64,000 nt of DNA, taken from NCBI RefSeq assembly GCF_012641265.1, contig NZ_JABAHZ010000002.1:620001-684000 (forward strand), given 5' to 3'. Made by a program: the position numbers and the translations under genes. The notes beneath the pieces were generated by a model, which made no database searches, was not told where the DNA came from, and saw nothing but the letters and a program-made list of their open reading frames with translations. The stretch's first letter is position 1. The number at the start of each line of letters is the position of its first letter. Below, one piece after another: positions 51,757-60,498 of this stretch. This stretch comes from Chitinophaga eiseniae. Its GTDB lineage: Bacteria > Bacteroidota > Bacteroidia > Chitinophagales > Chitinophagaceae.

Positions 51757-51789
51757 TGTGGTATCATTTACATTCCGCTGAGGGGTAGA

Positions 51790-51819
51790 AAGCGCCGGCA
51801 TATTGTATACCGGCGCTTC
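51790..51819. terminator. 9-bp GC-rich hairpin after SusD
   Basis: AAGCGCCGG (51790-51798) pairs with CCGGCGCTT (51811-51819), 12-base loop, 20 bases downstream of the SusD stop; a TTT follows on the minus strand. Confidence 0.65.
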
Positions 51820-51838
51820 CGGTAAAAGACAGGGCTAT

Positions 51839-53326
51839 TTATTTTTCCCACCAGGCTTTAAAGGTGGTGATTTCCTTCCCTCCCATTTGCTGCACTTCTG
51901 CAGCATAATTTTTACTGTTGATTGTTTGTTCGGATGTTGGGTAGAGGAAGCGGGTGGGGATCATGCCGTTATTCATATTGGCGGCATCTCCTGTTTGGAA
52001 GGCAGGGTATCCCGTACGGCGGAACTCAATCCATCCTTCAAAGCCGTTGTTGATGTTGGCCAGCCATTTTTGTGTTATAATTTGTTGCATGGCGCTGTTT
52101 TGAGAAGAGTTGTCGAGTGGTACGCCGGCATGTGCGAGGTAGTTGGCCGCCGTGGTGGCATTGATGCCAATTTCTGCGAATGCGCCCATTACGCCGTTGT
52201 TGTAGTATGTTAATGCAGCGGCATTGCTTCCACTGATATATCCTTTTAGGGCTGCTTCTGCCAGGATGAATTCCTGCTCTGCATAGGTGATCACTCTTGC
52301 TTTAATTAAAGCGGGACTGGTGCCTTTGGTAAAGCTGGGATTGAAGTTAGATGCCTGCTTGCTCTGTGCTTCCGTAGCATCTACCACCATAGGCATGCCT
52401 CCGTAATTATTAAAATTAAACGGAGCGCCGGCAGGTGCTGTTGCGTTGGTAGTGAAATACGCCGTGATACGGGCAGTATCCTGGGTGGCCTGTAGTTGAC
52501 TATACAGGGTGCTATTCATGTATTTAACAGCGAAGTCACCGGAGCGCTCCGTCAGGCTCACAAAATTATAGGGCGTTACTGTGGGCAAAGCCAGTGTACC
52601 GCTCTGGGAGGAGCTCTGCATCAATGCCCCATCATTAACAATGGCCTGCATTTCTGCAGCCACATTTGCTTTTGCGGCTACTCTCAGCAGGTAACGTAAG
52701 CGCAAAGCGTTGATGAACGCCCTCCAGTTACCAGTGTTGGAGCTGTACAATACATCGCCTTCCATTAACCCGGAAGGATTCGCTTTTAACAGGCTATCGG
52801 CTCTTCTTAGGCTGGGAATAATACCCTGCCCGGCGTCCATGTATACGGTTTGCTGAGAGTCATATGATGGCGTATACACGCCTGTATTACCTTTCAGGGC
52901 CTGTAGAAAGGGGATATCTCCCCATAACTCTGTCAGCTGGGCAAAGGCATAGGAACGCAAAGTGAGAGCGGCCGCCTGCAATAGCGGGTTGTTTTTCGCC
53001 TGCGCCAATGTGTATAAAGTATTGGCATCACGGGCCGCTTCATACATGGGAATCCAGTATGGCTCGTTGGTTACAGGCGAATAACGGGTAGGCTGGTCAT
53101 AGTACGACTGGCTAAAGGTCATATACTGGTTATATCCATTTCCCAAGGTCCATACAATGTTGGCGTTGTTGTAAAATTCCGTAACAATTGTATTGGATAA
53201 TAAGGTGGTGGCATCTGGCTTCTCTAATGCATTGGGATTGGTGTTTACCTGTTTCAATTCTTTGGAACAAGCGCCCAGTGTAATGCTTATTATAATGATA
53301 GCCAGGAAGTAGCTGTTCTTTTTCAT
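51839..53326 (-). CDS. SusD/RagB-type nutrient-binding lipoprotein
   Basis: A 495-aa outer-membrane lipoprotein that captures a glycan or peptide for its SusC partner. Signal peptide with lipobox 'ISITLGAC' (cysteine 20), SusD-like helical-repeat body ('QAAALTLRSYAFAQLTELWGDIPF' region) and a C-terminal 'NGFEGWIEFRRTGYPAF'. This is the SusD_2 type. The ligand is not known. It lies 22 bp after SusC on the same strand. Confidence 0.93.
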   Translation of the reverse strand: MKKNSYFLAIIIISITLGACSKELKQVNTNPNALEKPDATTLLSNTIVTEFYNNANIVWTLGNGYNQYMTFSQSYYDQPTRYSPVTNEPYWIPMYEAARDANTLYTLAQAKNNPLLQAAALTLRSYAFAQLTELWGDIPFLQALKGNTGVYTPSYDSQQTVYMDAGQGIIPSLRRADSLLKANPSGLMEGDVLYSSNTGNWRAFINALRLRYLLRVAAKANVAAEMQAIVNDGALMQSSSQSGTLALPTVTPYNFVSLTERSGDFAVKYMNSTLYSQLQATQDTARITAYFTTNATAPAGAPFNFNNYGGMPMVVDATEAQSKQASNFNPSFTKGTSPALIKARVITYAEQEFILAEAALKGYISGSNAAALTYYNNGVMGAFAEIGINATTAANYLAHAGVPLDNSSQNSAMQQIITQKWLANINNGFEGWIEFRRTGYPAFQTGDAANMNNGMIPTRFLYPTSEQTINSKNYAAEVQQMGGKEITTFKAWWEK

Positions 53327-53348
53327 GATGAGGAGTTAGGTATTTACA

Positions 53349-56300
53349 TTAAAAATTAAGACCAAGAGAGAAACCCATACTTTTAGTAGATGGTATGCTC
53401 AGGAATTCTGTTCCAGGCAGGATCTGCTGTCCGCGAAGGGCCAGGGTTTCCGGATCTACGTCCTTGTTCTTGGTAAATTCGAGGATATTTCTGCCTATCA
53501 GAGATACATTCAGCTTGCTGTCGGACGATTTTCCGAAGATGTTTTTGAAGGTATAGCCAATACGCAGCTCTCTCAGTTTGAGATAAGAAGCGTCGTACAT
53601 GAAAGCTTCGTTGTTGGAAGCATTGTAATATCCATTGTAATAGGTAGCAGCATCTACTTTTACGGTATTAGGTACATATTTTCCGGAAGAAGCATCCATC
53701 ATCACGCCTTGCCCGATGATACCAGTTTCCCTGCCAGGTAATGTCTCTACCGACATGCCGCCTGCTAATACGCCTAACTCAGTATAGGAGAAGAACTTGC
53801 CACCCTGGTGCCAATCCCACAGGAAGCTCATGGTGAAGTTCTTATAGCTCAACTCATTCGACCAGGCCAGTACGAAGTCGGGGTTGTAGTTGCCGAGTAA
53901 TGAATTTTGGGTGGTGGTAAATTGCGGTACACCGTTTTTATAAACGATATTGCCCTGGGGATCTCTTACAAAGGCATTGCCATACATATTACCCAGGCGT
54001 TGTCCTACCTTGGCATCATACTGTATTGCCCTGTAATAGCGGTCGTATTGGGTAACCTGTGCATATACATAGGTGTTGATACCATCCGGCAGCGATACTA
54101 CCTTTCCCACATTGTGACTGAAATTGAAGTTCATATCCCAGTTGAAGCCGTTGGCAGCATGGGAGCGGAACGGTGTACCGGTCAGCATGATTTCTACTCC
54201 TTTGTTATTGATCTTTCCACCATTTACATAAGCATTGGTATAACCGGAAGACACCGGAATAGGTAATTGTACTACCTCGTCTTTGGTATTTGACTGGTAA
54301 ATCGTTGCATCGAGGCCTATCCTGTTTTTCAGGAACCGTACTTCGATACCAGCTTCTGTAGTGGTGGTAGAAGAAGGTTTCAGGCTGTTATTGGCCAGCA
54401 CATTGTTGCCGGTAGTTAATGGCGTACCATTAAACGGCGTGTTGGTAATAAACGTGTTGTTGATGGAATAAGGATCTGCATCGCGGCCTACCTGGGCGGC
54501 GGATGCCCTCACCTTCAGGAAGGAAATGGCCTGTGGCAGATGCACCATATCTGAAATGATAGCGCTCAGCGACGCTGATGGATAGAAATAAGAGTTGTTA
54601 CCGGCAGGTAAAGTGCTGGACCGGTCGTTACGGCCGGTTATATTTAAGAAAACCAGGTTTTTATAATCGAAATCGGCAAAGGCATATAAACTGTATACCA
54701 CTTTGTCGAACTTCTGATACAACGTAGGCAACTGGTTTTGCGCGTTGGAGAAGTTGTACAGGCCCGGAGTAATCAGCGCATTGGCAATATTCCTGGTATA
54801 GGTGATATTCTGCATGAAGCGGTTACCTCCCAGCGACGCATTTACGTTAAATAAATGACTGGGTTTTTTATGATAGCTCACCAGGAAGTCGGTATTATTT
54901 TCGAAGTAGTTGACATTATCTGTTCTGAAACCACCTGTCGGGAAACGAACGCTGGTAAAGGCTCTGTGCCCTTCCCGATTGTCAGCATAAAAATCGGAAC
55001 CTGTTCTCAGCATCACATTCCACTGATCGTTAATAGCGTATTTCAGAGAGGCATTGCCCAATACCCTGTTTTTAGTGAAGCTGTTAGTATTGTCGTTGAG
55101 TGTTACGTAAGGATTGTCGTGATTATTCCAGTAACGGAACTGATTTTGCTGATCCCTGCCGGTTTGCCACTCTTTTTTCAACGAGTTAATATCAATGTTT
55201 ATCGGCATACCATACACCCCGAAGAAGGTATACATCACGCTTTCTGAGCCGTAACCGATATTAGGACGGTTACTACTTCCACTGTTGATATAATTAATAA
55301 AGAAATCGGTGCTGAGCCTGTCGGTAAAGTGGTGATCGGCACGAAGCGCAATGCCATAACGTTTTAGATCAGTGCCGGGGAGGATACCTTTATTATATAA
55401 TTGGTCAACCGCAAAATGGTAACTTCCTTTGTCGGTAGTACCGCCGAAACCGATGCTGTTTTGCGTAGTTAAGCCTGTCTGGAGAAATTGTTTAAAGTGA
55501 TCGGCATGTCCTACCCAGGGAGTGGGTGTTACGGTGAGACCCGGATTAATACCTCTTGCCACTAAATCACCAGCCTGGTAGCCATCTCCTGCGGGACTGT
55601 CGAACTGTATTACTTTTACAGAAGGATCGAATTTAAGACCCCAGTTGGGAATATTGTTTTCGCTGGCCCCCGCTCCGTTTACAAAAGAATAGGTGTTAGG
55701 TGTACCAGACAGTGGATAAGCATTTACGCCGGCGCCATATTCATTTTGCAGGCGAGGCAATTTTAAAGGTGACTCAAAGGTAGTAGTAGTATTGAAAGTA
55801 ACACCCATTTTACCTTTTTCTGTATTGCCTTTTTCTGTAGTAAGTACTACGGCGCCGTTGGCGGCACGGGAACCATATAGCGCGGCGGCGGTAGAACCTT
55901 TAAGCACGGTCACTTTGGCAATATTATTCGGATTGATTTCAGCAGCGCCGTTTCCCCAGTCCACTTCTGCCCAGGTTCCTTGGCTGGACGAATTTTCGAT
56001 GGCGTTGTTGAAGAAAGTTTCATTGTTGATAGGTACGCCATCTACCACAAACAGTGGTTGATTCGAGCCGTTGAAGGAGTTTTCTCCCCGGATCACAATA
56101 CGGGATGTAGATCCTACCCCCGCACCACCATTGGTGATTACCACGCCGGCTACTTTTCCGCCCAGGTTGTTAATCAGGTTGGGGTCCGGCGCTTGTGTAA
56201 GCTGTTTGGTGTTAACTGTTTGTACCGCATATCCCAAAGCTTTAGACTGTTTGTTGATGCCAAGCGCAGTAACCACCACTTCATTCAACGCTTTGTTGTC

Positions 56301-56609
56301 TTTTTGTAATGGGATTGTTAAGGTAAGCTGCGTACCAATAACGATACTGGACGACTTATATCCTATGAAACTAATATTCAGCGTGCTATTGGCCGGGGCA
56401 TTGATTTTGAAGTTACCTTCTGCATCAGTTACAGCTCCTTTGGCGGAATTTTTTAGAGTGATTACCGCACCTATGATGGGTGATTGATCTTCTGCATCTA
56501 CTACTTTTCCGGAGATGAGGTCTGCAGTTTGTGCCTGTGTGATAACAGTATTTAACAACGACACCAGGAATAGAGATAATATAAATAGCAAAGAGGAAGG
56601 CTTTCGCAT
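53349..56609 (-). CDS. SusC/RagA TonB-dependent outer membrane receptor
   Basis: A 1086-aa receptor that imports the ligand captured by SusD. Signal peptide (1-28), N-terminal carboxypeptidase-D-like domain ('GKVVDAEDQSPIIGAVITLKN'), TonB-box region and plug ('EVVVTALGINKQSKALGYAVQTV'), then the beta-barrel ending 'SKSMGFSLGLNF' (terminal Phe as expected for BAM recognition). The ATG at 56609 is preferred to upstream alternatives. It is coupled to the SusD gene. Confidence 0.95.
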   Translation of the reverse strand: MRKPSSLLFILSLFLVSLLNTVITQAQTADLISGKVVDAEDQSPIIGAVITLKNSAKGAVTDAEGNFKINAPANSTLNISFIGYKSSSIVIGTQLTLTIPLQKDNKALNEVVVTALGINKQSKALGYAVQTVNTKQLTQAPDPNLINNLGGKVAGVVITNGGAGVGSTSRIVIRGENSFNGSNQPLFVVDGVPINNETFFNNAIENSSSQGTWAEVDWGNGAAEINPNNIAKVTVLKGSTAAALYGSRAANGAVVLTTEKGNTEKGKMGVTFNTTTTFESPLKLPRLQNEYGAGVNAYPLSGTPNTYSFVNGAGASENNIPNWGLKFDPSVKVIQFDSPAGDGYQAGDLVARGINPGLTVTPTPWVGHADHFKQFLQTGLTTQNSIGFGGTTDKGSYHFAVDQLYNKGILPGTDLKRYGIALRADHHFTDRLSTDFFINYINSGSSNRPNIGYGSESVMYTFFGVYGMPINIDINSLKKEWQTGRDQQNQFRYWNNHDNPYVTLNDNTNSFTKNRVLGNASLKYAINDQWNVMLRTGSDFYADNREGHRAFTSVRFPTGGFRTDNVNYFENNTDFLVSYHKKPSHLFNVNASLGGNRFMQNITYTRNIANALITPGLYNFSNAQNQLPTLYQKFDKVVYSLYAFADFDYKNLVFLNITGRNDRSSTLPAGNNSYFYPSASLSAIISDMVHLPQAISFLKVRASAAQVGRDADPYSINNTFITNTPFNGTPLTTGNNVLANNSLKPSSTTTTEAGIEVRFLKNRIGLDATIYQSNTKDEVVQLPIPVSSGYTNAYVNGGKINNKGVEIMLTGTPFRSHAANGFNWDMNFNFSHNVGKVVSLPDGINTYVYAQVTQYDRYYRAIQYDAKVGQRLGNMYGNAFVRDPQGNIVYKNGVPQFTTTQNSLLGNYNPDFVLAWSNELSYKNFTMSFLWDWHQGGKFFSYTELGVLAGGMSVETLPGRETGIIGQGVMMDASSGKYVPNTVKVDAATYYNGYYNASNNEAFMYDASYLKLRELRIGYTFKNIFGKSSDSKLNVSLIGRNILEFTKNKDVDPETLALRGQQILPGTEFLSIPSTKSMGFSLGLNF

Positions 56610-56754
56610 AATTCTGATTTGATTGAAACAAAGTGCTGAGACAATAAACTGCCTGCGCATAACGAATGATATCGTTTGCGGCATAAATAAACAGTCATAC
56701 AAATGAAACTACAGCGCCATAGAATACGCTGTGGAACCCGATGTTAGCAGGAAA

Positions 56755-57093
56755 TCAAATGCGAAGCACGCAGTGCCGTATAAAAAGAGGAGATAAATAA
56801 TAGGTATAGTGATAGCTGGGAATGATGGCCACAATATCGGTGAGCGATAACCATCTTTTAATGATGCGTAGTAAACCAGCTAAATTTCTTTGAACTTCGG
56901 AAGACGATTCACAAACAATGCTATCATGTAATGCAGGGTCATCGGTAGCGCTGGATCTTCTTTTATGCAAACGCACCTGTTCAAACGCTCTTTCCGGGTG
57001 TTGCAGATGCTGTACGTTATAGCTATACCATATCGGGGAAAAGAATACCCTAATAAAAAGTAGCGTAATGAGTATGGTAAAACGCGCATACAT
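56755..57093 (-). CDS. possible small membrane protein
   Basis: A 112-aa frame with an N-terminal membrane helix (about 6-22) followed by a basic stretch, not recognised. A -7 box TAGCTTTG (57108-57101) ends seven bases before its ATG. It is the only plausible gene in the 572-bp gap between SusC and a lipoprotein; an overlapping 86-aa frame (57140-56880) looks less likely. Evidence is limited. Confidence 0.35.
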   Translation of the reverse strand: MYARFTILITLLFIRVFFSPIWYSYNVQHLQHPERAFEQVRLHKRRSSATDDPALHDSIVCESSSEVQRNLAGLLRIIKRWLSLTDIVAIIPSYHYTYYLSPLFIRHCVLRI

Positions 57094-57100
57094 GATGCAA

Positions 57101-57108
57101 CAAAGCTA
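57101..57108 (-). promoter_or_regulatory. -7 box in the SusC upstream gap
   Basis: Minus-strand TAGCTTTG; no TTG at -33. It would give a leaderless mRNA starting at 57093. Confidence 0.4.
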
Positions 57109-57181
57109 TAGCATGGCGTGAATGCTTTGTTAATATTCATGTTAACTTATAATGAATTAAACGTTAACGATGTTAACACAT

Positions 57182-57850
57182 TTATTGCTGGAGAGTTACG
57201 ACTTTTTTATCTGCTCCGGGGGATATTCTTCTGAAGATATCTGTCAGCGCAGAACTATCCCGGCTAACAGTATCCAGGCGTTGATGTTCCCATTTAACAT
57301 GGTAGTAGTCGAAAGACTCAAACCCTAAGGTGGTACTATCTGCCGGAGTGGCTTCACTCCCTACATAATTTTCAATAATACCCATCCATTCTTTACCTGT
57401 GGTACGATACAGGATAGACGATTTGTCGAGGAAATCGCCTGCATCTCCCCAGGTGTTGGCGAGTTCTGTTTCAAAGGTGATCGTGTTGCCCTGTCGGTGA
57501 TAAACAAATAATTTAATGGAACTGGAGGCGTATTCGTCAGGACAACGGGTAATTAATCCAATAGTGTTATTGTCGAGGTTGAACTTAAAACAAGCGTAAT
57601 AAGGATCTGATGAGGGGCCAAATTCAGGAGGTAAAAGCGTGAGCAATGTGGTGTCTATCAGTTTCCCGTGGTAAACGGAAGAAGAATCTTCCAGGGTACC
57701 TGGAGTAGTCACTAACAGGGTATCTGTTTTTAGATCAGCATAGCAATCCAGTAGCAGCTGAATATCAGCGGATGCGGCGATATGCTTTTTATCGGTTGAC
57801 AGATGACATGCTCCAAACGCCAGCAGTAACAGTAGGGGTATGCGCTTCAT
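57182..57850 (-). CDS. hypothetical lipoprotein next to GH31
   Basis: A 222-aa lipoprotein from the ATG at 57850. Signal peptide with lipobox 'LLLAFGAC' (cysteine 14). The mature protein has three aromatic-rich, beta-like stretches ('DPYYACFKFNLDNNTIGLITRC' region) and no motif I can name. The longer frame to 58246 is an overlap with the glucosidase gene. It lies 52 bp after GH31 on the same strand. Confidence 0.75.
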   Translation of the reverse strand: MKRIPLLLLLAFGACHLSTDKKHIAASADIQLLLDCYADLKTDTLLVTTPGTLEDSSSVYHGKLIDTTLLTLLPPEFGPSSDPYYACFKFNLDNNTIGLITRCPDEYASSSIKLFVYHRQGNTITFETELANTWGDAGDFLDKSSILYRTTGKEWMGIIENYVGSEATPADSTTLGFESFDYYHVKWEHQRLDTVSRDSSALTDIFRRISPGADKKVVTLQQ

Positions 57851-57902
57851 ATACCAAATATAAAGAAGACCCCCCGGAAAATCCAGGGGAGCCGTTCTTT
57901 TA

Positions 57903-60362
57903 TTACAAATCCACGTTAATGAGTTGATTACCATTCTCAAAAGTGGCCTGTAGCACGGAACAACGCTCTGCAGGGTTAAAAAATCCCTGTGGATCAAAGC
58001 GTGAAATAGGTGATAGGAAAGTATATCCATTCGCCTGCAATGCCAGGGGACTACCATTAACGGATATACTTTTTTGCTCATCAAAACCGTGGAGTAAGAG
58101 CTGTATATGATGGAATTTAGAGGAATAGCTGCCATTGACTTTGTCCAGCACAATTTTTTTATCAGCCGGGGAGTAAGTAATTGCTCGTTGGTAAAAGACT
58201 CCCTTTTCATTATCAAAGCTTTCACCATCATCTTCATAATAAACAAAGGTGTTGGGTTTATTTCCCTTGTAAATATGCAGGAATAACGTGTCCGTAGGCT
58301 TCTCAGCTGTCGACTGTATTAACGATTGCATTGGAATGATGCTGCTTTCTTTTACATATACGGGCAGCGTTTTTATGCTCAGCGGCGTAATGACTTCCTG
58401 GTGGCCGTTGGTCACTGCATCGGTATACAGGTTATACCATTTCCCTTCAGGAAAGTAAATTTGACCAAATTCTTTGGTGCTCTCAAAAGGAGCAATCATA
58501 AAGGCAGGGCCATAGCCGTATTGGTTTTGGTAGCGGGCATCATACACGTTAGCATCGAAGGTATTGGTGAGGGCCAGTGTACGCATCACGGGCATACCTG
58601 TGCGGGTAGCCTCATACATGGAGCTATACAGATAAGGTAGCAGCTCGTAGCGAAGATTCACGTAGTTGCGGGTAATTTCCAGTACTTCTTCTCCATAAGC
58701 CCAGGGCTCGGAAGATTTGGTATTAACACCGGTATGATTGCGGAAATAAGGAATAAAGGCGCCTATCTGCATCCAGCGGGCATACAGGCTAACAGTAGGA
58801 TTGCCGGTGAAACCGCCTATATCCATGCCGGAAAAAGCCATGCCGCTTACTCCCAAACTGTTCAGCAGCCGAACGCCGAGCAGCATATGATCTTCTTCTG
58901 CCCGGTTGTCGCCCGTCCAGATAGCGCTATAACGCTGAGAGCCGGAATAGGCAGCCCTGGTTAAAAGAAAAGGACGTTTCTTCAATTCCTCCCGGGCGCC
59001 TTCGTAACTGGCGCGTACCATTTGCAACCCGTAAATATTATGTGCCTGCTGATGAGTAACAGGATGCCCCTCGTATCCGAAGATCACGTTGTTAGGCATT
59101 TTTTGCCCCCAGGTGGCTATTTCGTTCATATCATTCCAAATGCCCCGCACACCATCATGGATATACGATTTTAACTGCCCTTTCCACCAGTCGCGCCCCT
59201 TTGGCGTGGTGAAGTCAGGAAAGTGGCACCAGCCGGGCCATACCTGGCCGGTATAGTTTTGCCCATCACTGTATTTTATGAAGATGTTTTCCTTTTTGCC
59301 GTTTTCATAAGCGGCATATCCGTCTTCTACTTTGATGCCCGGATCTACGATAACGGTGAGCTTAAAGCCCATATTATCCAGCTGTTTGGTAAGTTGAGCA
59401 GGATTGGGAAAACGGGATTTGTTCCAGGTAAAGAGTTTATAGGCATCCATATAGTGGATGTCGAGGGTAATGCCATCTGCGGGAATCTTTTTCTCCCGGA
59501 GCGTTTGTGCAATGCGCAGCACTTCCGTATCAGGATAGTAGCTGTACCGGTTTTGCTGGTAGCCCAGGCTCCAGAATGGAGGCATGGGCATACGACCGGT
59601 AAGACTTGTATAAGAAGTAATAATATCGGCCATCTGTGGGTGATAGATAAAATAGTAGTTCATCTCCCCATTCCTGGCGCCAAAAGATGAGAAGCGATTG
59701 TTGCTGGCGCCGAAGTTAAAGTCGCTTTGAAAAGTATTATCGAAGAAAATGCCGTAATTAAGGTGGTGGTGAATACCGATGTAAAATGGAATGGTAGCGT
59801 AAATCGGGTCCTGGTTGGTAGCATAACCGAATTTATCGGAGTTCCAGTTCGTATAGCCTTCACCTTTACGATCCAGATTACCCGTTTTTTCTCCCAGGCC
59901 GATAAACCGCTCGCCTTCCTGCATTTTTTTATAGGTGGTTACCTCATCGCCAATCCAGGAGGTAGTAAGGCCTGCCTCATCTTCATTAATTACTTCCCCG
60001 GAAGGCGTTAGGAAATGAAGGGCGAAAGGATTCTTATCGATCCGCAGCTGGAGCGAGTCGGTGACAATATTGATAGCATCATTGTTTTGGGTAGTTTGTA
60101 TACGAGTAGTAACCGGCCTGGCAACTACCGCATAGGAAAAATCGGTCGTCAATGGCCGCTGGTCCATTCTTACCCGGATAATCGCCGGACTGTATACCGT
60201 AATTTCGGCATAAGCATTTTCTGCACTTATACTGATTTGCTGGCCGGAGAGATGGACAGTATTTACTTTACCAATCTTCTTTACCTGGTTTTGTGCCCGG
60301 GCTGACAGGCAGGAAAGCAGGAGTATCCATCCGGAACACCTTAACAGAGCTTTTATATACAT
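57903..60362 (-). CDS. GH31 alpha-glucosidase
   Basis: An 819-aa glycoside hydrolase of family 31 (alpha-glucosidase or alpha-xylosidase). Signal peptide (1-24, ends 'SARAQ'), an N-terminal galactose-mutarotase-like domain, a (beta/alpha)8 barrel with the nucleophile Asp in 'IWNDMNE' (near 409) and the acid/base Asp in 'WTGDN' (near 483), and C-terminal beta-sandwiches. It probably cleaves alpha-linked oligosaccharides in the periplasm. It follows the SusD/SusC pair on the same strand, so this is a small polysaccharide utilisation locus; the substrate is inference. Confidence 0.93.
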   Translation of the reverse strand: MYIKALLRCSGWILLLSCLSARAQNQVKKIGKVNTVHLSGQQISISAENAYAEITVYSPAIIRVRMDQRPLTTDFSYAVVARPVTTRIQTTQNNDAINIVTDSLQLRIDKNPFALHFLTPSGEVINEDEAGLTTSWIGDEVTTYKKMQEGERFIGLGEKTGNLDRKGEGYTNWNSDKFGYATNQDPIYATIPFYIGIHHHLNYGIFFDNTFQSDFNFGASNNRFSSFGARNGEMNYYFIYHPQMADIITSYTSLTGRMPMPPFWSLGYQQNRYSYYPDTEVLRIAQTLREKKIPADGITLDIHYMDAYKLFTWNKSRFPNPAQLTKQLDNMGFKLTVIVDPGIKVEDGYAAYENGKKENIFIKYSDGQNYTGQVWPGWCHFPDFTTPKGRDWWKGQLKSYIHDGVRGIWNDMNEIATWGQKMPNNVIFGYEGHPVTHQQAHNIYGLQMVRASYEGAREELKKRPFLLTRAAYSGSQRYSAIWTGDNRAEEDHMLLGVRLLNSLGVSGMAFSGMDIGGFTGNPTVSLYARWMQIGAFIPYFRNHTGVNTKSSEPWAYGEEVLEITRNYVNLRYELLPYLYSSMYEATRTGMPVMRTLALTNTFDANVYDARYQNQYGYGPAFMIAPFESTKEFGQIYFPEGKWYNLYTDAVTNGHQEVITPLSIKTLPVYVKESSIIPMQSLIQSTAEKPTDTLFLHIYKGNKPNTFVYYEDDGESFDNEKGVFYQRAITYSPADKKIVLDKVNGSYSSKFHHIQLLLHGFDEQKSISVNGSPLALQANGYTFLSPISRFDPQGFFNPAERCSVLQATFENGNQLINVDL

Positions 60363-60449
60363 ATGAGCGATTAATTTTCCACGCAAAACTTCCCCTGGCG
60401 CATCATTCAGGTAATGCGCTGTGGTAACGAGATAACGGGTAGTGGGAGA

Positions 60450-60489
60450 TTAAACGGGTGCAGGCATGGCATCGCCTGCACCCGTTTAA
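60450..60489. terminator. perfect 16-bp hairpin after SusD
   Basis: TTAAACGGGTGCAGGC (60450-60465) and its complement (60474-60489) with an 8-base loop, 9 bases after the SusD stop. Little T-tract follows on the minus strand. Confidence 0.7.
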
Positions 60490-60498
60490 AGCATATGA

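Noticed and set aside
56880..57140. 86-aa frame overlapping the 112-aa frame
   Set aside because: Starts upstream of the -7 box at 57108-57101 and lacks its own promoter; the 112-aa frame fits better.
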